A stretch of 64,000 bases of DNA from Zygnema cylindricum (GCA_037447655.1 JBBHKE010001810.1:1-64000), one strand, 5' to 3'. Counted from the first letter of the stretch, positions 1 to 10,939 are shown. Notes: generated by a model from the letters alone, not told the origin. Numbers and translations are program-made.

Positions 1-60
1 CAGTCGATTTTCGGGGGAGCAAACTTCTCCTTAATTTCTAACCAAAGCTATGATACCATA
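1..60 (-). other. Gypsy-C leader with primer-binding site
   Basis: Read on the minus strand, this stretch matches the leader just inside the 5' LTR of the gypsy element at 22385-22447. It carries the same 'tggtatcatagc'-like primer-binding sequence directly next to the LTR boundary at 60/61. The rest of this element lies outside the window to the left. Confidence 0.6.
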
Positions 61-1036
61 TGTAATAGGATTTCTAACCTCTCAAAAAATTCCATTACTA
101 CATCCAATTTCAATCACACATTCCACACATTGGAAAATTACACATTCACATTGGAAAACACTCACATAAAGGAATAAACTTTAAATTAGAAAAAGCTTCT
201 GTCCACATAACATTAGCTTGGTCTCTTGCCCTCGTGGCTCAACCTTTCTTATTAAAGTATTTCCAGTGCTCTCCACTCTTAAATAATTTTATCTCAAACT
301 ACTAAAACACTACTTAGTTTGTAAGAGATTTCAATGCGAAAATGCCATTGTTCCAATTTGGTTTTATTTGCTCAGGACCATGATGAGTCAGAATTTCCAC
401 AAACTTTTCCACGGTAAAAGATGTCTACTCTCCTCTTAGACTTCACTATTTATCCATCATCGCCTTAGACTCGCCAGGTCAAATTCAACGCTCAGTTGAA
501 CCGGTTTTACCTGGGCCAATCATTGATCAGCAAAGACTCAGACTGACCAATACAAAAACGTGCGAAATCTCTTACTAACTACGTAGCATTTTTAACTAAT
601 CAAACGCTACGTTTCACTACGTAACATTTACGTGCAAAAGTGCGCGCCAAACGAAACGCGACTTCGCACGAACGTGCGTCGCTAATTTCGCACGCGAAAC
701 TTCCTCCGAAATTCCATAAAGTGAAAGTGACGTTTCGTACTAAAATTGTACGAAATGAACTATCATGCGTACCAAACGAAATATTTATTTCGTTTGGTAC
801 TTTATAAACGTATGCCTTAAATTTCGCGGCTAGTTTGACCATTAACTCGTACCAATGAACACCCATTCGTTGTTTTGACCTCGCGCTGTCGCCCAAATAC
901 ACCAATCACTATATCTTTTAAAATACAACTCCAAATCGTGCGATTCTTTTGCGGACGTCTATCAAATTCAAAACTCTATATTCATAACACTTAAATACCC
1001 ATTTACAAATAATTTCAATCCACTATTACTGTTACA
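61..1036 (-). repeat. Ty3/gypsy LTR (5' LTR of an element running off the window)
   Basis: On the plus strand the unit starts TGTAATAGG and ends CTGTTACA, so on the element's strand it begins TGTAACA and ends in CA as LTRs do. It is about 976 bp and is a clear homologue of 15788-16748 and of 22448-24127 once the inserted MITE is removed. The sequence around 570-580 (cttactaactacg) is the uninterrupted form of the site that holds a MITE in the 22448-24127 copy. The primer-binding site lies at its left edge, so this is the 5' LTR of a minus-strand element. Confidence 0.75.
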
Positions 1037-1211
1037 CCTTATGTATTCTATATCGGCACTCCAAAATTTTGACTTTGATTCCTTAAATGGAATTAATTAC
1101 ACTATTAAAGGATGTGGATCATAATCTGCCACATCTCTTGGCACTATATTAGAATGAATGGTACTAATTTTTACTTTACTTTAATAATATCTATAGTCCA
1201 AAAACAATTCA

Positions 1212-3396
1212 AGGTGTAGTTGTCAAAAAGTGTACATATGAAGTAAAGTTTAGTACAAGTTACGTACCTTTGAGCTCCGATTTGACGGTCAATACATCAA
1301 AAAACTTTGACTTGTGAAATATTGTAACAACGGTGAACAAAGTGTCGCGCTTACAAACGTCGACCGTCAAAAAAAAAAAAAAAAACAATTCACATGGCCG
1401 GCGCAGGTTTAGGGTAACAAAACTGCGGCAACCACATGTAAATAAAATTGCTACGCGCATGTAGTTTCTCATTTCACGTGAGCTCCAATGTGAGAGCACA
1501 CACTGACATTTAACTTAGCCGCAAAAATAGAATCTAATCGCGAACCATTACATTGAACTTAGACACAAATTAAAGGACAACCTCATCTGTATAAATTAAC
1601 TCGCACGAAACAAAATAAATTACGTACAAGATAAGAAAGCGTACCCGCGTAGAAATCTCGATGAAACTAAATCAAAAATACGCGCGTCGTCACGGGCGAC
1701 CAAATCAAGCCACACAATTTACGAACCAACACTCCTACATTGACAGTGTACTTCACATTGATTCTCATCAGCGCAAATTTCAAACAGCGAGTTCTACATA
1801 GATGGTAAAAATTTAGGCGCATTTAACTAAAGTTTCGAATAGCAAGGGAAAAATGTCAAGGGAAAAGTTTCAAAAAAGCAAGTAGGATCCATGTGGTGAG
1901 AGTTCATAATCATCAATATGTTGCTATAGAGTAAGAATTTGGACTTAACTGAAAAAAGAATAAATAAAAACACCACATATAAGAATCATTCAAGTCCAAT
2001 GACACACCAGTTTCACGCCAACAAGACATACCACATGATGAGATCAACGCTAAAGAAAACAATAGAAAAAGTTTGATGATAATGTTTAAACTTCATCGTT
2101 GTATGTTTTATACATAAAAACACGAACAAGTCAATGAGAATTTGTATTAAGCTAAAAAAATGAAAGATACATTGTCAATATAGGAATGTTGAATCGTAAA
2201 TAGTGTGGCTTGATTTGGTCGAGCGTGACAACTCGCGTTCTTATCATTTAGTTTCATTGATATTTCTACGCGGGTACGCTTTCTTATCTTGTACGTAGTT
2301 TATTTCGTTTCGTGAGATTTAATTTATACATATGACGTTGTCCCTTAATTTGTATCTAACGGTGAGGTTTCATTAGGGAAAAAATAACGTTGTTTACTGA
2401 AAGTCATATTGTTTCGTACAGTGTCGTACAAAAAAAAATGCAAAAAAACAAGCATACTGAATGAGTGATTTGATTCTCCACATTTATGGGCGTAAACGTG
2501 GACCGTCGGATGCAAAATCGGATACGCCATCGGTTAAACCTTTCAGTTCGCAACAAGTGACCTGGAGTAGGTCAATTATAAGCGCCTGAACGTATATCAT
2601 CGTGCCCCGTGGAAAAGTAGACAAACATCTACGACGACCGCGCGACTAGGTGGGTACACGTCGCATATGATATGTGCCTTCCGCCAGGGAGGATGCGAGG
2701 CCATCGGAAGCTTCAAGAAAATCTTTGACGGAGGATATTAATTTACGCGTCTGTTGCCATCCACTAACCATTCTGACATTTTGGGTTTTTACAAATCTTA
2801 AGTTTCGTCCGCCCGTACATATTTCATTTAATACGTCGTACGAGTTACTTTTTACCTTCCTTGGTGCAAACATGTGGTCACACTTTGCTGTCAAAGATTC
2901 TTTGAAGATTAGCAAAATCTTATTCATCCACTACGCGGATCCAATCAAAATGTGACACGCAAATAAAATTTCGGTTACTGACCCGACACAATAGAACGAT
3001 GGCTTCAGTAAACGTATTTCTTACGTTTACTGAGACCGCCTAATGGAAAAACTCTCTAAGTTCAATGTAACGGTTCGTGATTAGATTCCATTGTCGTGGC
3101 TAAGTTAAATGTCAGTATATGCTCTCATAGTGGAGCTCACGTGAAGTGAGAAACTACCTGCGGGCAACCATTTTTTTTACATGTGGTTGTCGTTGTTTTG
3201 TTACCGTAAACCTGCGCCGGCCATGTGAATTGTTTTTTTTTTATGACGGTCGACGTTCGCAAGCACGACACTTTTTTAACCCTCGTTACAATATTTCGCA
3301 AGTCAAAGTTGTTCGACAATTTGAAAGTCAAATTTGAACTCAAAGGTACGTAAATTGTACTAAAATGTACTTCAGATGCACAATTGTTGACAACTA
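1212..3396. mobile_element. Foldback DNA transposon with long inverted arms
   Basis: The left arm (about 1212-1735) and the right arm (about 2195-3396) are inverted copies of one another. The outer ends read GTAGTTGTCAA and TTGACAACTAC. Shared landmarks are the GTACGTACC / GGTACGTA segments, the GACGGTCGACG block and the GTACCCGCGTAGAAAT block. The loop (1736-2194) is AT-rich with no recognised gene. The right arm is about 700 bp longer because a second transposon (2360-3056) sits inside it. A flanking TA may be the target duplication, but the right TA is shared with the next element. No transposase is visible, so it is non-autonomous. Confidence 0.6.
2360..3056. mobile_element. PIF/Harbinger-like MITE, diverged copy, inside the foldback right arm
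   Basis: The element is flanked by TAA at 2357-2359 and 3057-3059. Its ends are imperfect inverted repeats (gtgaggtttcattagg / cctaatggaaaaactctc). Its interior shares a landmark with the MITE at 22963-23666 (gtacacgtcgca followed by tgtgccttccgccaggg), and its length (697 bp) is almost the same. The opposite foldback arm at about 1555-1575 preserves the empty site with a single TAA. A 3-bp TAA duplication fits the PIF/Harbinger superfamily. The overlapping ~93-codon ORFs on both strands are palindrome artefacts. Confidence 0.65.
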
Positions 3397-3856
3397 CACC
3401 GCGAATCGTAATTAGAGTAAAGAAAAAAATAGAGTAAAAAAAGAGAAAAAAATAATTAGAGTTATGAACTCTAGTTTGTGTGATATAACTTTTTCAAAAA
3501 GGAATTTACTCTAATTTATTTAAGTATTTAATTTGACGCGTTGAATATCTCTACTGTAAATTTGGTATTCGTATAAAATCTGACAAAACGTACATTTTAT
3601 TGTCACTAGGACGTTTGCACTAGAAGGTTTGTTAAAACGCAGTTACATGATAACGGCTTGTATTAAATCATTATTTGTACTCTTTTACTTAATAAAGTAC
3701 AATTTTGCACGGTCGATAGTACGCCACACTATTTAAAACGACAGTGTATTAGAATTATTAACGTTAATTCAAAAAGTACCTTAAATAGTATGATGAAGAC
3801 TTTAGAATCATTTACTCTGTTTAACGTGATAGAGGCGAAATTTAGGGCGACCCATA

Positions 3857-4473
3857 GTTCAAAAGTAGGCGTTTTTATGGTAGGCTTTTGATAGGCGCAC
3901 AAAACTTGGCACAAAAATCGCGCAGAGTAGGCATACTGTATGTGTGTGCGTTATGCACACTCTTGTACGAACGTACGAATCTGACGTATCATCATAGTAC
4001 AGCGCACGCCGCCAGACGCTTTTTTTTTAGCGAAATGGCACGGCGTAGGATGACTTTCCGCGGGAAAAAAAACCCGGAAAAAAAAAACCCGGAAAAAAAA
4101 GCCCGGAAAAAAAAACCCGGAAAAAAAAAACCCGGAAAAAAAAAAAACGCGGACGTAAGTCTTATCGTAAGTTGTGTTATGGGCTTTCATGTGATCTTCT
4201 TAGGTCGCTACTTTGATCATCGACCGTCCGATCGTCCAAATCTGACGGTTTAAATAAAAAATACCTCAAAACTCCCCGAAAAATAAAAATTTGTCCGAAT
4301 GTTTTTCAAAATTTAGAGATGACGTTTAATTCTCTATCGATCGATGTGCAACTCAACCCTGTTACTATTTTTTTTTCATTTTGCGACCAATACAATATGG
4401 TTCTTAAGGCCATATTGTATGTTTTGCGTACAATAGGCATATTGTATGGGCCTACTTTCACCTACTTTTGAAC
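3857..4473. mobile_element. MITE with GTTCAAAAGTAGG terminal repeats, nested
   Basis: The ends GTTCAAAAGTAGG and CCTACTTTTGAAC are inverted and flanked by TA at 3855-3856 and 4474-4475. Related copies are 5100-5396, 29542-30101 and the broken end at 57288-57353. A subterminal palindromic segment (acaatatggttcttaaggccatattgt) recurs in the family. The plus-strand 121-codon ORF here (3888-4253) encodes only a Lys/Pro/Glu run from an A-rich repeat and is not a gene. Confidence 0.65.
4072..4148. repeat. A-rich tandem repeat (cccggaaaaaaaa)n
   Basis: About six imperfect copies of a 12-14 base unit, 'cccgg' followed by a run of A, sit in the middle of the nested MITE. The equivalent part of the 29542-30101 copy has only a short homopolymer run, so this looks like a local expansion. 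Confidence 0.7.
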
Positions 4474-4524
4474 TATGGGGCGACCGAAATAACGTTATTT
4501 ACTCTAATTACGATTCGCGGTGTA

Positions 4525-5099
4525 CCTGCGTGCAGCAAAAAGTGTCTCTGCGATTAGCAATTCCCTTTATTTATTATACCATTTATTTTCGTACGATATG
4601 GCGCAATTCGGTTTGGTTCAGGAACGCATTTCTATAGCCCTTTGGCGCGATGTTGATGAGAAATGCGAAATACATGAAAGCATAGAAACACGTAAATGAA
4701 AAAACAGCAGAATACGTGACTAATGTCACCTTAAAACGCTGAAAAATATGCGTGAATGTTCAAGAACGCGTTACTGGTGGTTGGCTTGGGTGCCTGGAGC
4801 TTACCGTACAGTATTTCCAACCATAAATGTCGATGTCGTCATTTCGATGATGACAAAACATTGTTGCGGGGTAGTGCCGGAAATTAGGACGACTGTACAG
4901 TACTGCAGTGAAAATGTGAAATCAAGATCCGGTTGCCATCCAAAATTCAAAATGGTGCGGATACGACAGAGCTGACTGTCTCTGCGCGAAGAATCGAAAA
5001 GCACGTAAACGACAAAAGTCAAATTGCGGCAAAAGCATCCAAAACTTTTCAAGACGACATTTTTATTTTCTCCCTATAGCGGCAGAAATGAAAATCATA
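4525..5099. other. Unassigned AT-rich spacer
   Basis: I see no gene, TIR pair or recognised repeat here. Short overlapping ORFs on both strands (4748-4975 and 4801-5052) resemble no known family and show no splice context. Confidence 0.4.
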
Positions 5100-5396
5100 G
5101 TTCAAAAGTAGGTGAAAGTAGGCCATACAATATGCCTTTTGTATGCAAAACATACAATATGACCTTAAGACCCATATTGTATTCGGACCTATTCGGACCA
5201 ACTAAAACATTCGGACAAAAAATTGGACCAATTAAAACATTCGGACCAAAAATAAAATTTTACACCGTCAGACTCAGACGATCGGATGGTCGCTGAACAA
5301 AGTAGCGATCTAAGTAGATCACATGAAAAGCCCATAACACAACATACGATAAAGGCGACGACCAAAGGCCTACCATGAAACCGCTTACTTTTGAAC
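5100..5396. mobile_element. MITE with GTTCAAAAGTAGG terminal repeats, short copy
   Basis: It is 297 bp, begins GTTCAAAAGTAGGTG and ends in the inverted form ACTTTTGAAC, with TA at 5098-5099 and 5397-5398. The subterminal ccatacaatatgcc block is shared with 29542-30101 and 57288-57353. A small local repeat of 'ttcggaccaa/ttaaaacattcggac' lies at 5185-5245. Confidence 0.65.
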
Positions 5397-5398
5397 TA

Positions 5399-6974
5399 TG
5401 ATGAAAATGTTACAGAAAAATTGCCTACGATTTTGAAGAGAAATTACACCGCGTATCGTTAACACCTAACAGTGTTGATATTATTTTGCCGCTTAAAACT
5501 TTTCTTCAGCGTGCAACACTTGTTACGATTCATTGAAAGAATCGTACGCACGCGGAATCAGTTTGATTTCGCGAAAGGAAAACTGTACTTTCTAGAATAT
5601 ACCGAAAGTACAGTTACGTGTGTTTTCATAAAGTTCTAGTTGTTTCGCGAAACATATTTGTCTTTTCGTTTCGCGTCTAGATTGTCGTACGTATAATTTA
5701 GTACGATAGTACTTTTAGATTTGTCTAGTACTTTCGTTTTGGTTTGTCGTTTTGCAATGTTTCGGTCCTTAGTGAAGTTTAGAGTATTCTAGCTTAATCT
5801 GCGGACAGGTAATCTGCGGACAGGTGGCAGATTTTTGGAGGCTTCTTGGCGGCGCACGCTCACACGTGTCACGCCATGGCTGGTATTGTATTTAAGGGAC
5901 ACCATGACTGTGGGTTAATCAATCAATGATAAATTGGAGGATTATATGGAGTAATAGAAGAGACAGAGAAGAAATTTTAATTTCAGTTTTTTGTTAATGT
6001 GAGAATTTTATGAAATGTCTCTTCAATGTTGATTCAATGTTTTATATTCTGAATGCTTCTGCTGCTATAAGTGTTTGTAAGTGAGCTCAAATATATTTAT
6101 CGATCCTTTCAACACTTGCCTATTTTAAATAGAGACCGCCAGAAAGGTGCAGAATCTCAACTTCCAATCGTAACCGTCGGAATGGAAATCTGACAGGTGT
6201 GCACGGAAAAACATTCGTCTTATGTGGCGTAAAAAAATCAGCACTAGTAGCAATCACGGTGTAGTTGACACGTGTTTACAACTGTCTTAAAAATTATATT
6301 AGACAACAACTGACGAATCAGAAGTATGTCTGGTCGTCTACTGAGATTCTCCGTACTATTAACAAGCAGCTCTGTTTTGTCAGTTTCTAGGTCAATGTCG
6401 AAAATCTGTGGAAACCATCAGATTCTCGCCACAGAAGCATCGTATGGCACCGACACTATTATTCATTTATTCGATCCAAAAAGGAGCTCCGGCGAAATGG
6501 AGCCAAACAACTATATTGATTATTGTTTCATTTTTTGATAAAATTCTTCAAATACCTAATGCACTTCCCGCCAAATCCAGCAGAATATTTTTACCTTCCC
6601 AAATTTTCCGGGCAGATTTCTAGTAAGACATAAACTTTCCATTTATCTCTATGGCAGACAAGCACGTGCTGATTCTATCCGTACCTTTTCGTACATTGCC
6701 GTACAGAAATCCTGGACCGATTTTTGCGCTACTGTAGTGGCGAAAACACAATCGGCCTCCGAATCTTCAGGAGGCAGCTCTCGTTTACAGAAATTTGTCG
6801 TACGCCATATTGTTCAATCAAAGCGATTTAGAACCGTACGAAAAGTGCAAATGATTATAGAATGAAACAGATGCTCCTGATTTAGTGTGGATTCGTACGA
6901 AATAAAAGAGCTGTACATAGGACGTCCGGAAAAGACAAATCGGTAGGAACACCAGTTCGCTTTCGTGATTGGGG
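5399..6974. other. Non-coding spacer with repeat scraps
   Basis: A single CACCGCGTATCG end without a partner lies at about 5445. A 15-bp direct repeat (aatctgcggacaggt, twice) is at about 5796-5827. The sequence at about 6257 (cggtgtagttgacac) resembles the outer end of the foldback at 1212-3396. The ORFs of about 70 codons at 6326-6623 match nothing I recognise. Confidence 0.4.
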
Positions 6975-7110
6975 AAAATCCGAAGTGGGAGAAGGAGAAG
7001 GCCGGGAAGGAGAGGAGTGAGGGGAGCGGGAAGGGGTAAAGAGAGAGAGGAGGAAAACGGGAGGCAAGAAGAAGAGGGAGAGGGAGGAAGGGGAGGAAGG
7101 ACGAGGACAG
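6975..7110 (+). repeat. Purine-rich (GA/GGA) low-complexity tract
   Basis: The plus strand is almost entirely A and G in GGAGAAGG/GGGAGAGG patterns. The opposite strand therefore reads as Leu/Pro/Ser ORFs, which are artefacts. The tract ends exactly where gypsy coding sequence begins. Confidence 0.8.
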
Positions 7111-7112
7111 AG

Positions 7113-7436
7113 AACATAATTTTATTTCCACATAAGTTTGTAGAAAAAAATAAAATTCCTACAGTCATAAGGGAAAAATCTTTGCATGTTCAGGTGGCAA
7201 ATGGTAATAAGTCCAAATTTGATTTACAAGCTGAAATAATAGAAGTAGATATCCAGGGTCATAAAATGAAAGTTGTGTGTGAAATAATGAATTTAGGTAG
7301 TGAGGAACTAATACTGGGAAAGCCTTGGTTAACTCAACATTGCCCCCAAATTAATTGGGAAACTAACACCTTGAGAGTGAAGTCTGAAAACGGTTGGAAG
7401 GCTTTACAAGCATTTCCTTCGAAGAAATTGCATTGA
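7113..7436 (+). pseudogene. Ty3/gypsy aspartic protease (retropepsin), 5'-truncated
   Basis: The plus frame from about 7116 encodes the C-terminal part of a gypsy retropepsin, which cleaves the Gag-Pol polyprotein. It is closely similar to the minus-strand copy at 19915-20317 (shared NGNKSK and CEIMNLGSEELIL segments, positions 7200-7318). The DSGA active-site segment seen in the other copy is missing because the fragment starts after it, next to the purine tract. The upstream part of the 155-codon ORF is read from that tract and is not real protein. The frame ends at a stop at 7434. Confidence 0.75.
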
Positions 7437-7802
7437 AATTATATAAATAACATAACCAAATTAGGAGTGGAAGTTTTGATATCTGTTAAACAATTTATAA
7501 AGCATTTAAAAGATAAAACAAGTCATGCTTTATTGTTATTAGTAATTGAGGCAGTTACCGATGAAAGGGGCGGAGAAAACACTAACATTAATGTCATTTC
7601 TAAATCAGACACTACTAAAAATCTAGAAAAACCAAAATATGATTTTGTAATTGACGTTAATACATTTGATGTTGCTGTGAAAGATTTGATTTTTGAATTT
7701 AGAGATGTTTTCCCAAGTGACTTGCCCTCAAAGAGGCCACATTTGCGAGATGTGGAAAATGTTTTTAACCTTGAACCTGGATGTAATCCTCCTGTCACAT
7801 AA
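7437..7802 (+). pseudogene. Ty3/gypsy protease-RT linker
   Basis: An open frame (7467-7802) matches the linker of the minus-strand gypsy element, around 19500-19700. It holds a FEFRDVFPSDLP segment, the normal lead-in to gypsy reverse transcriptase. A stop at about 7799-7801 breaks it from the downstream RT. Confidence 0.7.
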
Positions 7803-8034
7803 ATTTATAAGCACATTTTCTTTGAGCAGAAGGAGTTAAAGAAATAGATCAAGGAGCTTTTGGAGAAAAGACATATTTAGCCCAGCAAATTACCGTACGG
7901 AGCACCAGTTCTCTTCGTCAAAAAAAAGGACGGAACTTTGAGAATGTGTGCCGACTACCGTAGTTTATACAAGATTACGGTGAAGGATAAGTATCCCTTA
8001 CCTTTAACTTCTGATTTGATAGATCGTTTGAAAA
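7803..8034 (+). pseudogene. Ty3/gypsy reverse transcriptase, N-terminal piece
   Basis: In the frame covering 7855-8034 the start of gypsy RT is visible: [20 protein letters not shown], then a [16 protein letters not shown] segment. It stops at DLIDRL, where the copia LTR begins at 8033. The catalytic aspartates lie further on and are absent. Stops and frame shifts occur between this block and the linker. It is a dead fragment of the same family as 15788-24127. Confidence 0.75.
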
Positions 8035-8495
8035 AGATTCTCTAAATTTGCTCCCCTGATTAGTAAGTTATGGCTAGTCAAAAATGATCTTTATAATTAC
8101 AAGCTCTCCTAGAGAGAGGTACCTAAATATCACTAAGTCTTGGTCTGCTTGCTCACGCCTACCTACTTCTAAACCCTAGTCTAACTGCAACACTATATAG
8201 TACAAGAAGGTACAATAGGCGATGTACTTATTGTACATCTATTGTACGACATAGTCTACAAGGTAACACCTCTCGAATTGGGAGCCATGGTTCCTCCTCC
8301 CATCTTCTCCGATATCAAATAATGCGGCGCCACGTGGCACCGTGTGACGCTATCTCCGAATGCCACCAAAAGCTCACTTCGAGTGGTGGCTAGAATGCCG
8401 TCTGATCAAAACGTATTTTACACGGTTCAGATTCGCGTACGTGCATGAATTGTTCCTCTTCGATAGTTTGGTGTTAATAAGCCGTTTCTTTAGTG

Positions 8496-8506
8496 TTTAT
8501 ATATCT
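8496..8506 (-). promoter_or_regulatory. LTR TATA box
   Basis: The minus strand reads GATATATAAACACT, a good TATA element. It sits in the same relative place as the one at 10893-10905 in the other copia LTR, so it probably marks the end of U3. Confidence 0.5.
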
Positions 8507-8523
8507 TTGAAATTCGTCACGTG

Positions 8524-8600
8524 TATCGTTTGGTAGCGCCTTAATGTTTAAGGCGCCCAGCTATATAGAATCCAGAGGTCGCTGGTTCAAATTCGGACTT
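8524..8600 (+). other. tRNA-like (SINE-like) sequence in copia LTR
   Basis: The plus strand shows a D-arm-like GTTTGGTAGCGCC at 8528-8540 and a B-box-like GGTTCAAATTC at 8584-8594. The spacing is slightly longer than in a tRNA gene, with a ggcgcc palindrome between. It lies antisense to the LTR, just upstream of its TATA box. The acceptor stem does not form, so this is not a functional tRNA gene. It could be a tRNA-derived SINE head captured by the LTR. Confidence 0.45.
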
Positions 8601-8926
8601 AGGCAACATTTTGGTAAAACATCATCTACTTCAAAATCTGCCGCTTTCTAAATATGGCGGTTGCCATGGCGTGCCTTTGATCCTCACTCTCTCTTTAAAG
8701 TATAACTCAAATAAAGAAGTGAACTATTAATTACCTCTTTTCAACAACAACTACATGTCTCTCTCTGGACAACACAGGCATCCATGACTCTAGCTCCCTC
8801 TTCAACCTTCAATGATTGCGACAAGTGTGGGAGCTGAAGATAGGGGTTAGAGGAAGACTGCCTTGGCTTCTTTTCTACATTTCATTTTAGACCTAGAAAA
8901 TACTAAAAGAACCATTAATACCTACA

Positions 8927-8941
8927 CTCCCCTTTTTTTAA
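8927..8941 (-). other. Copia-1 polypurine tract
   Basis: The minus strand reads TTAAAAAAAGGGGAG directly before the TGTAGG start of the 3' LTR. This is the expected plus-strand priming site. Confidence 0.65.
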
Positions 8942-8962
8942 GTCAGTTTTTAATTTCATACC

Positions 8963-9370
8963 TCACTTCTCCCTGCAAAATATTAGCTTAGGGGAAGGCA
9001 CAGGTTTGGTCATCATGTCTCGTACCATCTCGCTATCTGGTCTATACTCTAAATTGATTATTTTGTTTTCTACCTTCTCTCTAACAAATCTAAGTCTTAT
9101 GTCGATGTGTTTGGCTTTAAAATGATGTTTAGGATTGGCAGCAATAGCGATTGCTGCTTGATTATCACAAAATGTTTTTTGCACACCACTCTTAAGGTGA
9201 CCAAGCTCACCAAGCAAAGACTTGACCCATATCACTTCTTTTACAGCAGAGTAAGAGGCCATACACTCAGCCTCGATGGTGGAGTGAGCAATAACCTTTT
9301 GCTGTTTGCTACTAGAGCAACAAGCCCCATCACTCACATATAATACATATCCAGAAGTACATCTTCTCAT
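8963..9370 (-). pseudogene. Copia-1 RNase H
   Basis: This 135-codon frame is the C-terminal RNase H domain of Ty1/copia Pol, which degrades RNA in the RNA:DNA hybrid. Typical motifs are SGYVLY, HSTIEAECMA, KEVIWVKSL, FCDNQAAIAIA, HHFKAKHIDIRLRF and MMTKPVPSPK, in the usual order. It ends 22 bases before the polypurine tract. The domain itself is open, but its frame is offset from the RT just upstream. Confidence 0.85.
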
Positions 9371-10210
9371 CGGAGCATCACCATAACTGGCATAGTGGTG
9401 GCAGTATTCCCTCCACCCAAATGGAACAATAGATCCCTAGTTCCTATCAAATATCTAAGGACTCTCTTAGCTGCCTCCCAATCTCTCTTAGTGAGAGCAT
9501 TTAGAATTCTACTCAGCACTCCTACAGCTGTAGCCAAATCCGGTCGGGTACAATTCATAAAATAGATTAGGTTTCCCACTACTTGCCTGTAAGGAATAGT
9601 TTGCATGAACTTCTGTTCTTCTCGACCTAATTCCTCGTCTAAGATTATGACTCCTTCTTCCACACTCCCCTCACTTCCCTTCTTCAACTCCATTGGAGTT
9701 GTACAACTATTAGCCTTATCTATCTGAAACTTTTCCAACATGTTCCCTATTGCTTCTTTTTAAGCTAGCCTTATCTTTCTTTCTTGGTCTCTTTCTACTT
9801 GAATTTTAAAAATATATCTTGCCTCCCCCATATCTTTCATCTCAAATATCCCCTTAAGATTGGTTTTCACTTTATTAATTTTGTCCATTGATTTACTTAA
9901 AACAAGCAAATCATCAACATAAATTGCAATTTAAATAACACCTTCCTCTTCTTCAAAAACATAGATTGAGTGATCTAAACTGATCCGGATATATCCCAGA
10001 CCGGTAAGAAACTCATCAAGCTTTTTATTCCACTGTCAAGGCGCTTCTTTGAAACCATAAAGAGATTTAATCGGCCGGCATACCTTACTCTCCTCTCCTT
10101 ACTCCACAAATCCTTTGGGTTGTCGCAAGAAGATCTCCTGTTCCAATTCTTTATGCAAAAAGATTGACTTGATGTCCATCTGGTGCACCTCGATGTCTTT
10201 CGTTGTTGTC
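9367..10210 (-). pseudogene. Copia-1 reverse transcriptase, C-terminal half
   Basis: The frame 9367-9741 gives the RT thumb/connection (GNMLEKFQIDKANSCTTPME, later PYRQVVGNLIYF and TRPDLATAVGVLSR). Further upstream (9741-10150) lie KSLYGFKEAP and the catalytic YVDDLLVLSKS motif (about 9890-9925), interrupted by several stops. At 10210 the element is cut by the LTR of copia-2, so the N-terminal half of Pol is missing. It diverges 15-20% from copia-2 over most of its length, except for a nearly identical tract near 9657-9760. Confidence 0.8.
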
Positions 10211-10892
10211 TGCAATTCTGTGTCCTTCATTGGACTACGGAATTCAAAAAGCCTCTAGATAATTTTTAACTAACCCACTTTCAGCCACAACCAATGCTGC
10301 CCAAGCACACAAATTGACAATCTGCCTCCACCCATTTGCAGTCTCAACTTATTTGAGTCCGTAGCAAAAACAATCACTGAAAACGGCCAACCAACCGATT
10401 AGTTATACAGTGGCAAAGATGCCGAGTTTATGTAAAACTCTCTAAAGGAGAGAGGTCCCTACCTACCAAATTCTCTAAGTCATAAACCCCTCACACAACC
10501 CCTATCTACTGACGTACGAACCAATCAAACGACTGTAGAGTACAGAAAGGTACTATGACCGATCTACTTTTTGTACGGCATGTGTACGGTAAGGCCATTC
10601 AGTGGACGCGAGTCCACTTTTAACTCGTCTTTCTGTTCTTTGGAATTCCCGCGACCGAATGTTATCTCTCCAAGTGTCCCCAGGTCAAGCCACGTCCGAA
10701 AACGCCAAGGTGACCATTTCGGGATTTCGGCAACGATACGTGCCATCGGATCATAAATTGTCCTTTAATATTAACCGTCAAAACAAATGTCCGATTCATT
10801 TGTTTCGTGCGGGAAAAATGTTCGAACTATATATTACTTATTTCTATGTTCTTTCATTAGTCATTCCGTTAATTGGATTCAGGATCAAAACA

Positions 10893-10905
10893 CAGTTTAT
10901 ATAAA
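10893..10905 (-). promoter_or_regulatory. LTR TATA box
   Basis: The minus strand reads GATATTTATATAAACTG, just beyond the tRNA-like segment, in the same position as in the copia-1 LTR. Confidence 0.5.
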
Positions 10906-10939
10906 TATCACACCCTATGTATGTTAACAAATTCCTACG

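Larger units (their letters stand above)
3397..4522. mobile_element. MITE with CACCGCGAATCG terminal repeats (Tc1/mariner-like TA target)
   Basis: The two ends are a perfect 25-bp inverted repeat starting CACCGCGAATCGTAATTAG. Each end is flanked by TA (3395-3396 and 4523-4524). Related ends occur at 49768-49985 and 56967-57178, with single ends at about 5445, 30340, 59892 and 63627. The interior is AT-rich and carries a second, nested element (3857-4473). Tc1/mariner affiliation is inferred only from the TA target. Confidence 0.65.
8033..8926 (-). repeat. Copia-1 3' LTR, truncated at its 3' end
   Basis: On the minus strand it begins TGTAGGTATTAATGG right after a polypurine tract (8927-8941). 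It contains the conserved TTTTCTAGGTCTAAAAT segment, a TATA box and an antisense tRNA-like stretch. It then runs into the GCTCCC/AGTAAGTTATGG region shared with other LTRs of this family (15700-15760, 30885-30940, 45950-45990). The last ~170 bp, including the TTGCA end, are missing: it is broken against the gypsy RT fragment. Confidence 0.7.

Noticed and set aside
3888-4253. 121-codon Lys/Pro/Glu-rich ORF
   Set aside because: Arises from an A-rich tandem repeat inside a TIR-bounded MITE.
5016-5296. 90-codon plus ORF
   Set aside because: Overlaps the left end of a MITE (5100-5396) and matches no family.
6814-7168. Leu/Pro/Ser-rich minus-strand ORFs
   Set aside because: Opposite strand of a purine tract.
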